This document shows, piece after piece, positions 1-5,107 of a stretch of DNA of 5,308 nt. The position numbers and the translations under genes are program-made. Source of the DNA: Erysipelotrichaceae bacterium (lineage in GTDB: Bacteria; Bacillota_I; Bacilli_A; Erysipelotrichales; Erysipelotrichaceae); the NCBI GenBank assembly GCA_030533035.1, contig JAUNJW010000152.1:1-5308 (forward strand), given 5' to 3'. How positions within the stretch are numbered: position 1 is the first letter of the stretch; every line of letters begins with the position of its first letter. The notes below the pieces were generated by a model that was not told the origin of the DNA, ran no database searches, and worked only from the letters and a program-made list of their open reading frames with translations.

Positions 1-753
1 CTCTTTCTTAGTGACCATGGCGATGGCAGCCAGAACGCCGCCCAGCGCCAGGGCGCCGGTATCGCCCATGAAGATCCTTGCCGGCTTCTTATTATAATAA
101 AGATAGCCGAGAAGCGCACCGATCAGCGATGTGATAAAGACTGCCAGGGTTTGTGAGAATGCTGCATTCTGCATCAGGACGATCGCCAGGAACGGGATCA
201 GCGCGATGATTGTGACACCGGCGCATAAGCCGTCCATGCCGTCGGTCAGGTTGACGGCGTTGGAAGCGCCGGCAAACATGAACAGGACGAGGAAGAAATA
301 CAGCAGTCCGAGTTTCAAGGTGATTCCTGTTAACGGCAGGAACAGATCCGTGCTGCCGTGTCCCCTGTAGAGGAAGAAGAACACGACCGCCAGGACCACC
401 TGCATGATCAGCTTCTTCTTCGGTGAAAGTCCTTCGTTGTCCTTTTTGACAGCGATCAGATAATCGTCGATGAATCCGATCACGCCATAGCCGGCAAATG
501 CCATCATGACGATCAGCGTGTCGATCTGCCGGAATGTTTCCGGCGCGATCACCAGGGTGACAATCAGCGGAACGATGATGAACAGGATCCCTCCCATAAT
601 CGGGGTTCCTGCTTTTTTCTGGTCTTCCTCCAGTGAATACTCACTGATGGACTGACGGAAACTCAGCTTTTTGAGAAACTTTATGAACGCAGGCATGGTG
701 ACCATGACAACGGCCACGGATACCAGCAGGCTCAGGATCAGTTTAAAAGGCAT
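1..753 (-). CDS. mraY: Phospho-N-acetylmuramoyl-pentapeptide-transferase MraY (3' end outside the window)
   Basis: MraY is the integral membrane enzyme that transfers phospho-MurNAc-pentapeptide from the UDP-linked precursor to undecaprenyl phosphate, giving lipid I on the cytoplasmic face. I translated 251 codons, open to the window edge. Visible family motifs are the GTPIMGG segment (about residues 49-55), GFIDDYL with the Asp pair at 96-97, NAVNLTDGMDGL (165-176) and FMGDTGALALGG (228-239, Asp231). These match the Mg2+/substrate-binding aspartates of the family. Several hydrophobic stretches fit a polytopic protein. Family members are about 320 residues, so roughly 70 C-terminal residues, including the usual His-rich motif, lie beyond position 1. 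The ATG at 753 follows a strong AGGAGGT (764-758) with 4 nt spacing. It lies 36 nt after the PBP gene, the normal dcw position, and is probably cotranscribed with it. Identification is near certain. Confidence 0.97.
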   Translation of the reverse strand, partial: MPFKLILSLLVSVAVVMVTMPAFIKFLKKLSFRQSISEYSLEEDQKKAGTPIMGGILFIIVPLIVTLVIAPETFRQIDTLIVMMAFAGYGVIGFIDDYLIAVKKDNEGLSPKKKLIMQVVLAVVFFFLYRGHGSTDLFLPLTGITLKLGLLYFFLVLFMFAGASNAVNLTDGMDGLCAGVTIIALIPFLAIVLMQNAAFSQTLAVFITSLIGALLGYLYYNKKPARIFMGDTGALALGGVLAAIAMVTKKE

Positions 754-757
754 AATA

Positions 758-764
758 ACCTCCT
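758..764 (-). promoter_or_regulatory. Ribosome binding site of mraY
   Basis: AGGAGGT on the minus strand, a full Shine-Dalgarno match, ends 4 nt before the mraY ATG at 753. It sits in the 36-nt gap after the PBP gene. I see no hairpin terminator or convincing promoter in that gap, which supports cotranscription with translation started afresh at mraY. Confidence 0.85.
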
Positions 765-789
765 GTACTCAAATTATCATACACAAAGA

Positions 790-2958
790 TTATTCAAAAA
801 CAACAGTGATTTCAGTTCCTTTTGAAACTGCCGTGCCCGGCGGTATGCTTTGTGAAACAACTTTTCCGGTGCCGCTGAGCTGGAAACCGAAGCCTGTAGC
901 CGACCATAAGCCGGCAACATCTTTCCTTGTCCAGCCTGTCATGTCTGGCATCAGGAATGTCTGGGTATCGGTGAGCAGGAAGACATGCTGGCCGGTGGTG
1001 AAGATATCCCCTGCTTCCGGGAACTGGCGGATGACCGTGCTGCCGTCGCCGAGGACTACGGCGCTGCCGTTCATCTCTGCCACTTTGGATTTTGCGAAAT
1101 CAACGCTGTGATTGATGTAGGAAGGCATGTCGGTAACAGTGACATTGTCATAGACTGTTTCCTGTTCCGAAGCGGAGCTGCTGCCCTGGGCGAAGCCGTA
1201 GGTGACAGCGATCTTCCGCAGGAAGTTTGTAACTGCTTCCGTATAGTAATGGGAATCCCTTGCATAGTCAGCTTCAAACGCATAATACGCAAGCACCTGC
1301 GGGTTTTCCGCCGGCATCGCGCACATGATGGAAGTGATCGTGCGCTGGTTGTTATAGGAACCGTTGATCGCGATTTCGGATGTGCCGGTCTTGGCGATCA
1401 GGTCGCATTCGGGAATCTTGTAATACTTGGCGGTGCCGTCATCATCGTTGACGACGCGGTACATGATCTTCTGCACATGTTCCGCTGTCTCCGGGGTAAT
1501 CGGTGTCCCGGTGATTTTCGGTTCTGCCTGGTAAATCATTGAGTTGTCATAGGAGTTGCGTATGGACTCGATGAAGTACGGTCTCTTCATGGTGCCGTCG
1601 GAGAAGATGGCGCTGTAGGCCTGGAAGAGCTGCAGCATCGTGACGGTGGAGCCCTGGCCGAATGACAGGTTCATCTTGTCATAGGCATAGGTGAAGTTCA
1701 GGGTGCCGATTGCTTCCGGGATGCCGTCTGTCTCGACCGGCTGCCAGAAACCGAATTTATCAAGATAATCGCGGTAGATGTCCGGATTGATCAGTTCGTT
1801 TTCAAGGGTGGCGGCGACAGTGTTCAGCGAGTAGATCATGCCATGGTCAAGGTCGACTGAACCGTACATGGTCTGTCTGGCATTGTAGATGCAGCCGATA
1901 TAATCGCCGGAATATGTTCTGACCGGGTTGTTGTTTTCATCGCCGGTGAAGCAGAACTGGTTGCCGTCCGTCAGCATGTTTTCATCATATTTGTCCTCGT
2001 TGATTGTCGCGGCCCAGACAAATGTCTTCATCGTGGAACCGGGTTCATAGGCCATCTGGGCGCCGGTGTTGTTGTAATCAACGATATTCTCAAGAGTGTT
2101 GGGATCGAAGGACGGCGACTGGCCCCAGGCAATGATCTTGCCGGTGTTGACTTCCATCGCCCCGCCCCACGCTCTCTGGGTGGCAAAAGAGGAATCTGTG
2201 ATCCGGAAGGAATCTTCAAGTGTTTCCTGGATGCCGGCGTCGAGTGTCAGGTAGACGTTGTTGCCGTTGAGGGCTGAGACAACGGTTTCCTTCATACCCG
2301 GCAGGACATAGCCGTGTTCGTCGGCCTGGTAGGTTCTGGATCCGTCCTTGCCGCTGAGATAGGAATCCATGTAAAGCTCAATGCCCATCTGGCCGATGGT
2401 TGAACCGGCTTCGTTGGATGTCGCGTAGCCGATCAGATTCGAGGCAAACTGGCCGAGCGGATAAATCCGCTGGACACTGTCGGTGAATTCGATGCCGGGA
2501 AGTTCATAGGAATCGATTTCATCCTTGATCGTCTTGGAGAGCTTTCTGCCGTTGTAGCCAAGCTCGGTCTGGTAAACATCCTGGCGCAGGAAGTCGAGGA
2601 TCTTGTCATAATCCATTCTCAGGATTTTGGATAATATGTCCGCTGTGCGTTCCTTGTCTTTGACATAGGCAATCTGATCGCCGATCGCCGGGCGGTTGGG
2701 ATCGAGAATGCAGTAGATGTTATAGGTTCTTGAGTCCTGGGCAATCACGGCGCCGGAGCGGTCATAGATATTGCCTCTGAGGGCCTTGGTGACTTCGTGG
2801 ACGAAGTTCGCATTGTCGGCGTAGGCTGACAGGTCCTGGCCGGAGCGCAGATGAACCTTGGCGATGGTAACGAAAAAAACATTGGACGCAAGTAATGCAA
2901 CTGCTGCCAATGTTACAAGGAATATTTCGCGGACCGAATGATGACGGGCCGGCTTCAT
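790..2958 (-). CDS. ftsI: Class B penicillin-binding protein (FtsI/PBP2B/PBP2x type) with two PASTA domains
   Basis: This is a membrane-anchored D,D-transpeptidase of 722 residues that cross-links septal peptidoglycan outside the membrane. A short cytoplasmic N-terminus leads to one membrane segment (about 11-32). The class B dimerisation/pedestal signature RGNIYDRSG follows at 61-69. The transpeptidase domain shows all three active-site motifs: STMK with nucleophile Ser308 and Lys311, SLN at 377-379, and KTG at 523-525. A Ser/Glu-rich linker (about 588-605) leads to two PASTA domains (about 606-667 and 668-722). Length and layout resemble B. subtilis PBP2B and pneumococcal PBP2x. No glycosyltransferase domain is present. 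The ATG lies 2 nt after the ftsL stop, with GGAG at 2969-2966 inside ftsL and 7 nt spacing, so translation is probably coupled to FtsL, its usual partner. A sporulation homologue (SpoVD) has a similar layout, but the position directly after ftsL favours the vegetative division enzyme. Confidence 0.95.
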   Translation of the reverse strand: MKPARHHSVREIFLVTLAAVALLASNVFFVTIAKVHLRSGQDLSAYADNANFVHEVTKALRGNIYDRSGAVIAQDSRTYNIYCILDPNRPAIGDQIAYVKDKERTADILSKILRMDYDKILDFLRQDVYQTELGYNGRKLSKTIKDEIDSYELPGIEFTDSVQRIYPLGQFASNLIGYATSNEAGSTIGQMGIELYMDSYLSGKDGSRTYQADEHGYVLPGMKETVVSALNGNNVYLTLDAGIQETLEDSFRITDSSFATQRAWGGAMEVNTGKIIAWGQSPSFDPNTLENIVDYNNTGAQMAYEPGSTMKTFVWAATINEDKYDENMLTDGNQFCFTGDENNNPVRTYSGDYIGCIYNARQTMYGSVDLDHGMIYSLNTVAATLENELINPDIYRDYLDKFGFWQPVETDGIPEAIGTLNFTYAYDKMNLSFGQGSTVTMLQLFQAYSAIFSDGTMKRPYFIESIRNSYDNSMIYQAEPKITGTPITPETAEHVQKIMYRVVNDDDGTAKYYKIPECDLIAKTGTSEIAINGSYNNQRTITSIMCAMPAENPQVLAYYAFEADYARDSHYYTEAVTNFLRKIAVTYGFAQGSSSASEQETVYDNVTVTDMPSYINHSVDFAKSKVAEMNGSAVVLGDGSTVIRQFPEAGDIFTTGQHVFLLTDTQTFLMPDMTGWTRKDVAGLWSATGFGFQLSGTGKVVSQSIPPGTAVSKGTEITVVFE

Positions 2959-2960
2959 GC

Positions 2961-3278
2961 TCAGTCTCCGTTCTCCCCGGTCATGATGGAAATCACGTTG
3001 GAGGAATTCCTTGTCAGACCGTTGTTGGCTGCGATGTAGTCAACGCGGTCGGCGGAAGCCAGCTGTGCGATCTCCACTTCTACAGCGTCGTTCTGGAGTT
3101 CAAGCATCGCGATCTCCTGGGAGATCTCCTGCTTTCTCGTACTGAGGGAATTGTTATATGAGCGAAGAAAGAGTGCGCTTGTCAGATAAAGCAACACAGA
3201 AAAGCCGAATAAAATAACTGATACATTCAGCAGTGCAACTGATCTCTTTAATTTTCTTCTCTTTGTCCCCTTAGCCAT
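2961..3278 (-). CDS. ftsL: Cell division protein FtsL-like
   Basis: A 105-residue bitopic membrane protein. It has a very basic N-terminus (many Lys/Arg in residues 3-12), a single hydrophobic segment at about 14-38, and a Glu/Gln/Leu-rich stretch at about 42-76 that looks like a coiled coil. A short extracellular tail follows. FtsL proteins diverge strongly in sequence, so the call rests on size, topology and position between rsmH and the division PBP. In the family, FtsL pairs with DivIC/FtsB through the coiled coil and activates septal synthesis by the FtsW-PBP pair. The ATG overlaps the end of rsmH by 8 nt. It is preceded by AAGGGG (3292-3287) with 8 nt spacing, lying inside rsmH coding sequence. 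The gene ends 2 nt before the PBP start. I am sure of the topology and fairly sure of the name. Confidence 0.88.
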   Translation of the reverse strand: MAKGTKRRKLKRSVALLNVSVILFGFSVLLYLTSALFLRSYNNSLSTRKQEISQEIAMLELQNDAVEVEIAQLASADRVDYIAANNGLTRNSSNVISIMTGENGD

Positions 3279-4218
3279 GATTCTTTCCCCTTGTTCTTTC
3301 TATAACTCTCAGCTTTGCGCTGTGTGATCTGTTGTTTGTTTCCAGTTCCTCATCCCCTGCGATCACCGGTTTCTTGGTGACGAGGTGGAAGGAGGCCTGC
3401 TCCATTTGCGAAGCCGTGAGCGGCAGCTTTGGCTCTACAAATGGAGCAGAGGAGTATTCTTTGAAAGTATTCTTAACGATTCTGTCCTCGAGTGAATGGA
3501 ATGTGATGACAGCGCATCTTCCCCCTTCATTCAGCATTTCAAGCGCCTGCACAAGACCCTGTTTCAGGGCGCCAAGCTCATCGTTGACTTCGATGCGGAT
3601 GGCCTGGAATGTCTTTTTGGCCGGATGGCCTTTCTTGCGCAGCTCTTTTTCGGGAAGTGCCTGGCGGATCACATCCGTCAGCTCAAAGGTTGTCTCAATC
3701 GGTTTGACAGCCCGGTTCTTCACGATCGCATTGGCAATCAGTGAAGCATAGCGTTCTTCGCCATATTCCCTGAGTATCCTTGTCAGCTCTGCTGCAGGAT
3801 AAGTGTTGACAACCTCGTATGCGTCGAGCTTCTGTTCACGGTTCATCCTCATATCCAGCCGCGCATCGAAGCGGTAGCTGAATCCGCGCTGAGGATCGTC
3901 GAACTGCGGTGAACTGACACCAAGGTCCATCATGAATCCATCGACACTTTCGATCCCGCGTTTGCGGAGCTCCTCCCCCGCAGACCGGAAGTCGTTATGG
4001 ATCAGCGTAACCCTGTCGGCGCAACCGGAAAGGTTTACTTCCGATTCACGCAATGCCTGTTCATCCTTGTCGAATGCATACAGGTGTCCGGTTGTGAGTT
4101 TCGAGATCAGCAGTTTTGCATGTCCGCCCCTTCCGAGCGTTCCGTCAACGTAAATCCCGTCGGGCTTTACATCGAGCAGATCGATCGTTTCATGAAGCAG
4201 GACACTTTTATGTTCCAT
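3271..4218 (-). CDS. rsmH: 16S rRNA (cytosine(1402)-N(4))-methyltransferase RsmH (MraW)
   Basis: A cytoplasmic S-adenosylmethionine-dependent enzyme that methylates N4 of C1402 in the 16S rRNA decoding centre. The protein is 315 residues, the usual length. The SAM-binding glycine-rich motif VDGTLGRGGH is at 24-33, followed by the acidic loop FDKDE at 49-53. Family signatures DLGVSSPQFD (98-107) and RGFSYRFDARLDMRM (111-125) are intact. HPAKKTFQAIRIEVNDE (198-214), ITFHSLEDRIVK (238-249) and a C-terminal SAKLRV block (300-305) complete the fold. The ATG shares one base with the mraZ stop (TAATG), and a GGAG lies 11 nt upstream inside mraZ, so initiation is probably coupled to mraZ termination. 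The 3' end overlaps ftsL by 8 nt. Nothing is truncated or missing. Confidence 0.97.
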   Translation of the reverse strand: MEHKSVLLHETIDLLDVKPDGIYVDGTLGRGGHAKLLISKLTTGHLYAFDKDEQALRESEVNLSGCADRVTLIHNDFRSAGEELRKRGIESVDGFMMDLGVSSPQFDDPQRGFSYRFDARLDMRMNREQKLDAYEVVNTYPAAELTRILREYGEERYASLIANAIVKNRAVKPIETTFELTDVIRQALPEKELRKKGHPAKKTFQAIRIEVNDELGALKQGLVQALEMLNEGGRCAVITFHSLEDRIVKNTFKEYSSAPFVEPKLPLTASQMEQASFHLVTKKPVIAGDEELETNNRSHSAKLRVIERTRGKNHG

Positions 4219-4652
4219 TACTGCAGATACTCCGTCAGTGATTCGGCAATGGATTCGAACGACTCGGACGCGAGATCGTCATATGTATCCCACTGCTCTT
4301 CCGGCCAGATCTCGACATGGTCGGCGACACCGACAATGACACAGCTCTTTGTGAAGTGTGCCAGTGACACAAGAAACTGGGGCAGCTGGATGCGGCCCTG
4401 GTTGTCAAGATCGCATTCCATCGCATTTCCGGTCAGTGTGCGCAGATACATGCGCGCTTCTTTTTTTGTGGCAGGAATCTGGGCCAGCCGGGAAATCATC
4501 GATTCCCACTTCTCTGCTGTATAAACAGATAAGCAGCCGTCCAGGCCTTTTGTCACAACGAAGTTTGCACCGAGCGGTTCACGGAACTTGACGGGAATGA
4601 TCAGTCTGTTTTTTGAATCCAGGTTATGCCTGAATTGTCCCATGAACATCAT
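4218..4652 (-). CDS. mraZ: Transcriptional regulator MraZ
   Basis: MraZ is the DNA-binding regulator that heads dcw operons and controls its own promoter. From the ATG at 4652 the protein has 144 residues, close to the family's usual length. It has two SpoVT/AbrB-like halves, each with the DxxxR motif: DSKNR (12-16) and DNQGR (83-87). The N-terminus FMGQFRHNLDSKNRLIIP matches the conserved family opening. Three starts compete. A GTG at 4661 would add three residues, but the GGGGAG ribosome binding site (4669-4664) would be only 2 nt away, and that GTG is part of an operator repeat. ATG 4652 has 11 nt spacing and is preferred. ATG 4649 (MFMG, as in B. subtilis) has 14 nt. The stop overlaps the rsmH ATG by one base. 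Family assignment is certain; the start is uncertain by 1-3 codons. Confidence 0.95.
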   Translation of the reverse strand: MMFMGQFRHNLDSKNRLIIPVKFREPLGANFVVTKGLDGCLSVYTAEKWESMISRLAQIPATKKEARMYLRTLTGNAMECDLDNQGRIQLPQFLVSLAHFTKSCVIVGVADHVEIWPEEQWDTYDDLASESFESIAESLTEYLQ

Positions 4653-4655
4653 TGC

Positions 4656-4692
4656 CGCCACTTCTCCCCACTTTCTACCACAATTCTACCAC
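4656..4692 (-). promoter_or_regulatory. Putative MraZ operator: four GTGG direct repeats
   Basis: On the minus strand GTGG occurs at 4692-4689, 4681-4678, 4671-4668 and 4661-4658, with starts 11, 10 and 10 bp apart, about one helical turn. The first two copies share TGGTAGAA and the third is similar (TGGGGAGAA). Known MraZ sites are tandem direct repeats just upstream of mraZ: TGGG-type boxes in E. coli and AAAGTG-type boxes in Mollicutes, both with about 10-bp period. Copies 2 to 4 (TTGTGG, AAGTGG, AAGTGG) fit this pattern. The array covers the presumed -10 box and the RBS, which suggests repression by blocking polymerase. Binding by MraZ here is inferred from position and pattern. Confidence 0.78.
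4664..4669 (-). promoter_or_regulatory. Ribosome binding site of mraZ, embedded in the operator repeats
   Basis: GGGGAG on the minus strand lies 11 nt before ATG 4652 and only 2 nt before the in-frame GTG 4661. The spacing argues against the GTG as start. Its bases are also part of the third GTGG repeat, so one stretch serves both as RBS and as presumed protein-binding site. Confidence 0.65.
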
Positions 4693-4710
4693 CGTCATCA
4701 CATAAGACAA
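4683..4710 (-). promoter_or_regulatory. Predicted sigma-A promoter of the mraZ operon
   Basis: The minus strand has TTGTCT (4710-4705) as a fair -35, a 16-bp spacer, and TAGAAT (4688-4683), a 5/6 match to the -10 consensus. TGG directly before the -10 gives an extended TGn motif. Transcription would start near 4676, leaving a leader of about 24 nt before ATG 4652. An A-rich run (4718-4712 on the minus strand) just upstream could help as an UP-like element. The second repeat holds a similar TGGTAGAAA, so a start about 11 bp further down is also possible. Confidence 0.6.
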
Positions 4711-4727
4711 GGTTTTTTTGGTTGTTT

Positions 4728-4747
4728 ACGCAAAAAAAGAGAAGATC
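4728..4747. repeat. 20-bp direct repeat, copy 1 (duplicate of the rpmF terminator arm)
   Basis: These 20 bases (ACGC, seven A, GAGAAGATC on the plus strand) are identical to 4862-4881. The other copy forms the 3' arm and T-tract of the rpmF terminator. Here the matching 5' arm is absent. Weaker pairings remain: CGCAAA (4729-4734) with TTTGCG (4748-4753), or AGAAG/CTTCT (4740-4744 with 4761-4765). A weak second terminator just upstream of the mraZ promoter is possible but not well supported. Confidence 0.75.
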
Positions 4748-4803
4748 TTTGCGGCCTTCCCTTCTTTTGTTTCATATTTTTTTCAAAAGCTTTTTTGTTT
4801 CAG

Positions 4804-4830
4804 GGCACGCGTGCCGGCACGTCCGGATCC
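4804..4830. repeat. Cluster of overlapping palindromes in a GC-rich patch
   Basis: GGCACGCGTGCC (4804-4815) is a perfect 12-bp palindrome. It overlaps GTGCCGGCAC (4811-4820), a perfect 10-bp palindrome, and is followed by TCCGGA (4822-4827) and GGATCC (4825-4830). GTCCGG also repeats directly at 4821-4826 and 4837-4842. The patch stands out from the A/T-rich sequence beside it. Perfect palindromes without a loop are poor RNA hairpins but could bind a dimeric protein. No function can be named. Confidence 0.6.
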
Positions 4831-4861
4831 ATGACAGTCCGGCAGCCGATGGCAGGCAGAA

Positions 4862-4881
4862 ACGCAAAAAAAGAGAAGATC
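4862..4881. repeat. 20-bp direct repeat, copy 2 (within the rpmF terminator)
   Basis: Identical to 4728-4747, 134 bp away, in the same orientation. It provides the downstream arm of the rpmF terminator stem (GATCTTCTCTTT on the minus strand) plus the T-tract and the following GCGT. Confidence 0.8.
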
Positions 4882-4898
4882 ATGGCGATCTTCTCTTT
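4864..4898 (-). terminator. Rho-independent terminator of the yceD-rpmF unit
   Basis: On the minus strand a perfect 12-bp stem (4898-4887 pairs with 4881-4870) encloses a 5-nt loop (4886-4882) and runs into seven consecutive T (4872-4866), some of which close the stem base. It begins 24 nt after the rpmF stop codon. The stem is rather A/T-rich (4 G/C pairs of 12) but long and unbroken. No T-tract follows it on the plus strand, so it acts in the rpmF direction only. Confidence 0.88.
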
Positions 4899-4922
4899 CA
4901 GTCTGATATCTGATCAGTCAGC

Positions 4923-5093
4923 TCAGTTGGATTCCTTAGCCGGACCAACGTTGCCGCAGTTCGGACAAGCGTGATGAGGACGCTTCATTTCACCGCAGAC
5001 CGGGCACTTAACCAGTGTCGGAGCTACCAGCTTATAATGAGTTCTTCTCTTGTCTCTTCTTGTCTTGGAATTTCTTCTCTGCTGTACAGCCAT
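4923..5093 (-). CDS. rpmF: 50S ribosomal protein L32
   Basis: A 56-residue protein of the large ribosomal subunit. The N-terminus MAVQQRRNSKTRRDKRRTH is the highly basic, conserved L32 opening that contacts 23S rRNA. Two cysteine pairs, CPVC (30-33) and CPNC (43-46), form the zinc-ribbon of the C+ type of L32. Length is typical. The ATG at 5093 is preceded by AGGAGGT with 7 nt spacing, and the gene begins 12 nt after the yceD stop. A terminator follows, so it ends the upstream transcription unit. Some Firmicutes carry a second, cysteine-free L32 copy for zinc starvation, which cannot be judged from this window. Confidence 0.97.
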   Translation of the reverse strand: MAVQQRRNSKTRRDKRRTHYKLVAPTLVKCPVCGEMKRPHHACPNCGNVGPAKESN

Positions 5094-5100
5094 GTCTTGC

Positions 5101-5107
5101 ACCTCCT
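5101..5107 (-). promoter_or_regulatory. Ribosome binding site of rpmF overlapping the yceD stop codon
   Basis: AGGAGGT on the minus strand lies 7 nt before the rpmF ATG. Its first two bases are the AG of the yceD TAG stop (5108-5106), so ribosomes ending yceD cover this site. This suggests translational coupling of the pair. Confidence 0.85.

Larger units (their letters stand above)
4653..4922. other. Intergenic region between rpmF and mraZ
   Basis: This 270-bp stretch contains no credible gene. From rpmF towards mraZ it holds the rpmF terminator (4898-4864), a GC-rich patch with nested palindromes (about 4855-4801), an A/T-homopolymer-rich stretch with a short AAAAGCTTTT palindrome (about 4800-4765), a second copy of the terminator arm (4747-4728), and finally the mraZ promoter and operator (4710-4656). 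A 10-codon minus-strand frame at 4832-4800 has no ribosome binding site and is not called. Confidence 0.8.

Noticed and set aside
754..789. Possible promoter or terminator between the PBP gene and mraY
   Set aside because: Only 36 nt, with a clear mraY ribosome binding site but no convincing -35/-10 pair and no stem followed by a T-tract.
671..1542. Two overlapping plus-strand open frames (671-1111, 985-1542)
   Set aside because: They lie antisense to the PBP gene and the start of mraY, whose protein motifs are unmistakable. The translations show no recognisable domain and have no credible ribosome binding site.
3332..4524. Several plus-strand open frames opposite rsmH and mraZ
   Set aside because: They are mirror frames of well-identified minus-strand genes. 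Their translations are low-complexity, without family motifs.
4783..4797. CAAAAGCTTTTTTG as a plus-strand terminator
   Set aside because: The palindrome has no loop and only A/T pairs apart from the central GC, and no plus-strand gene precedes it.
4800..4832. A 10-codon minus-strand ATG frame that could be a leader peptide
   Set aside because: No Shine-Dalgarno precedes it, no promoter is clear, and it is not followed by an attenuator-like hairpin pair tied to its codons.
4588..4974. Plus-strand open frames across the rpmF-mraZ gap (4588-4974, 4626-4913)
   Set aside because: They run through the mraZ start, promoter, operator and the rpmF terminator. The translations reflect homopolymer tracts (Phe/Lys/Ser runs) and resemble no protein.
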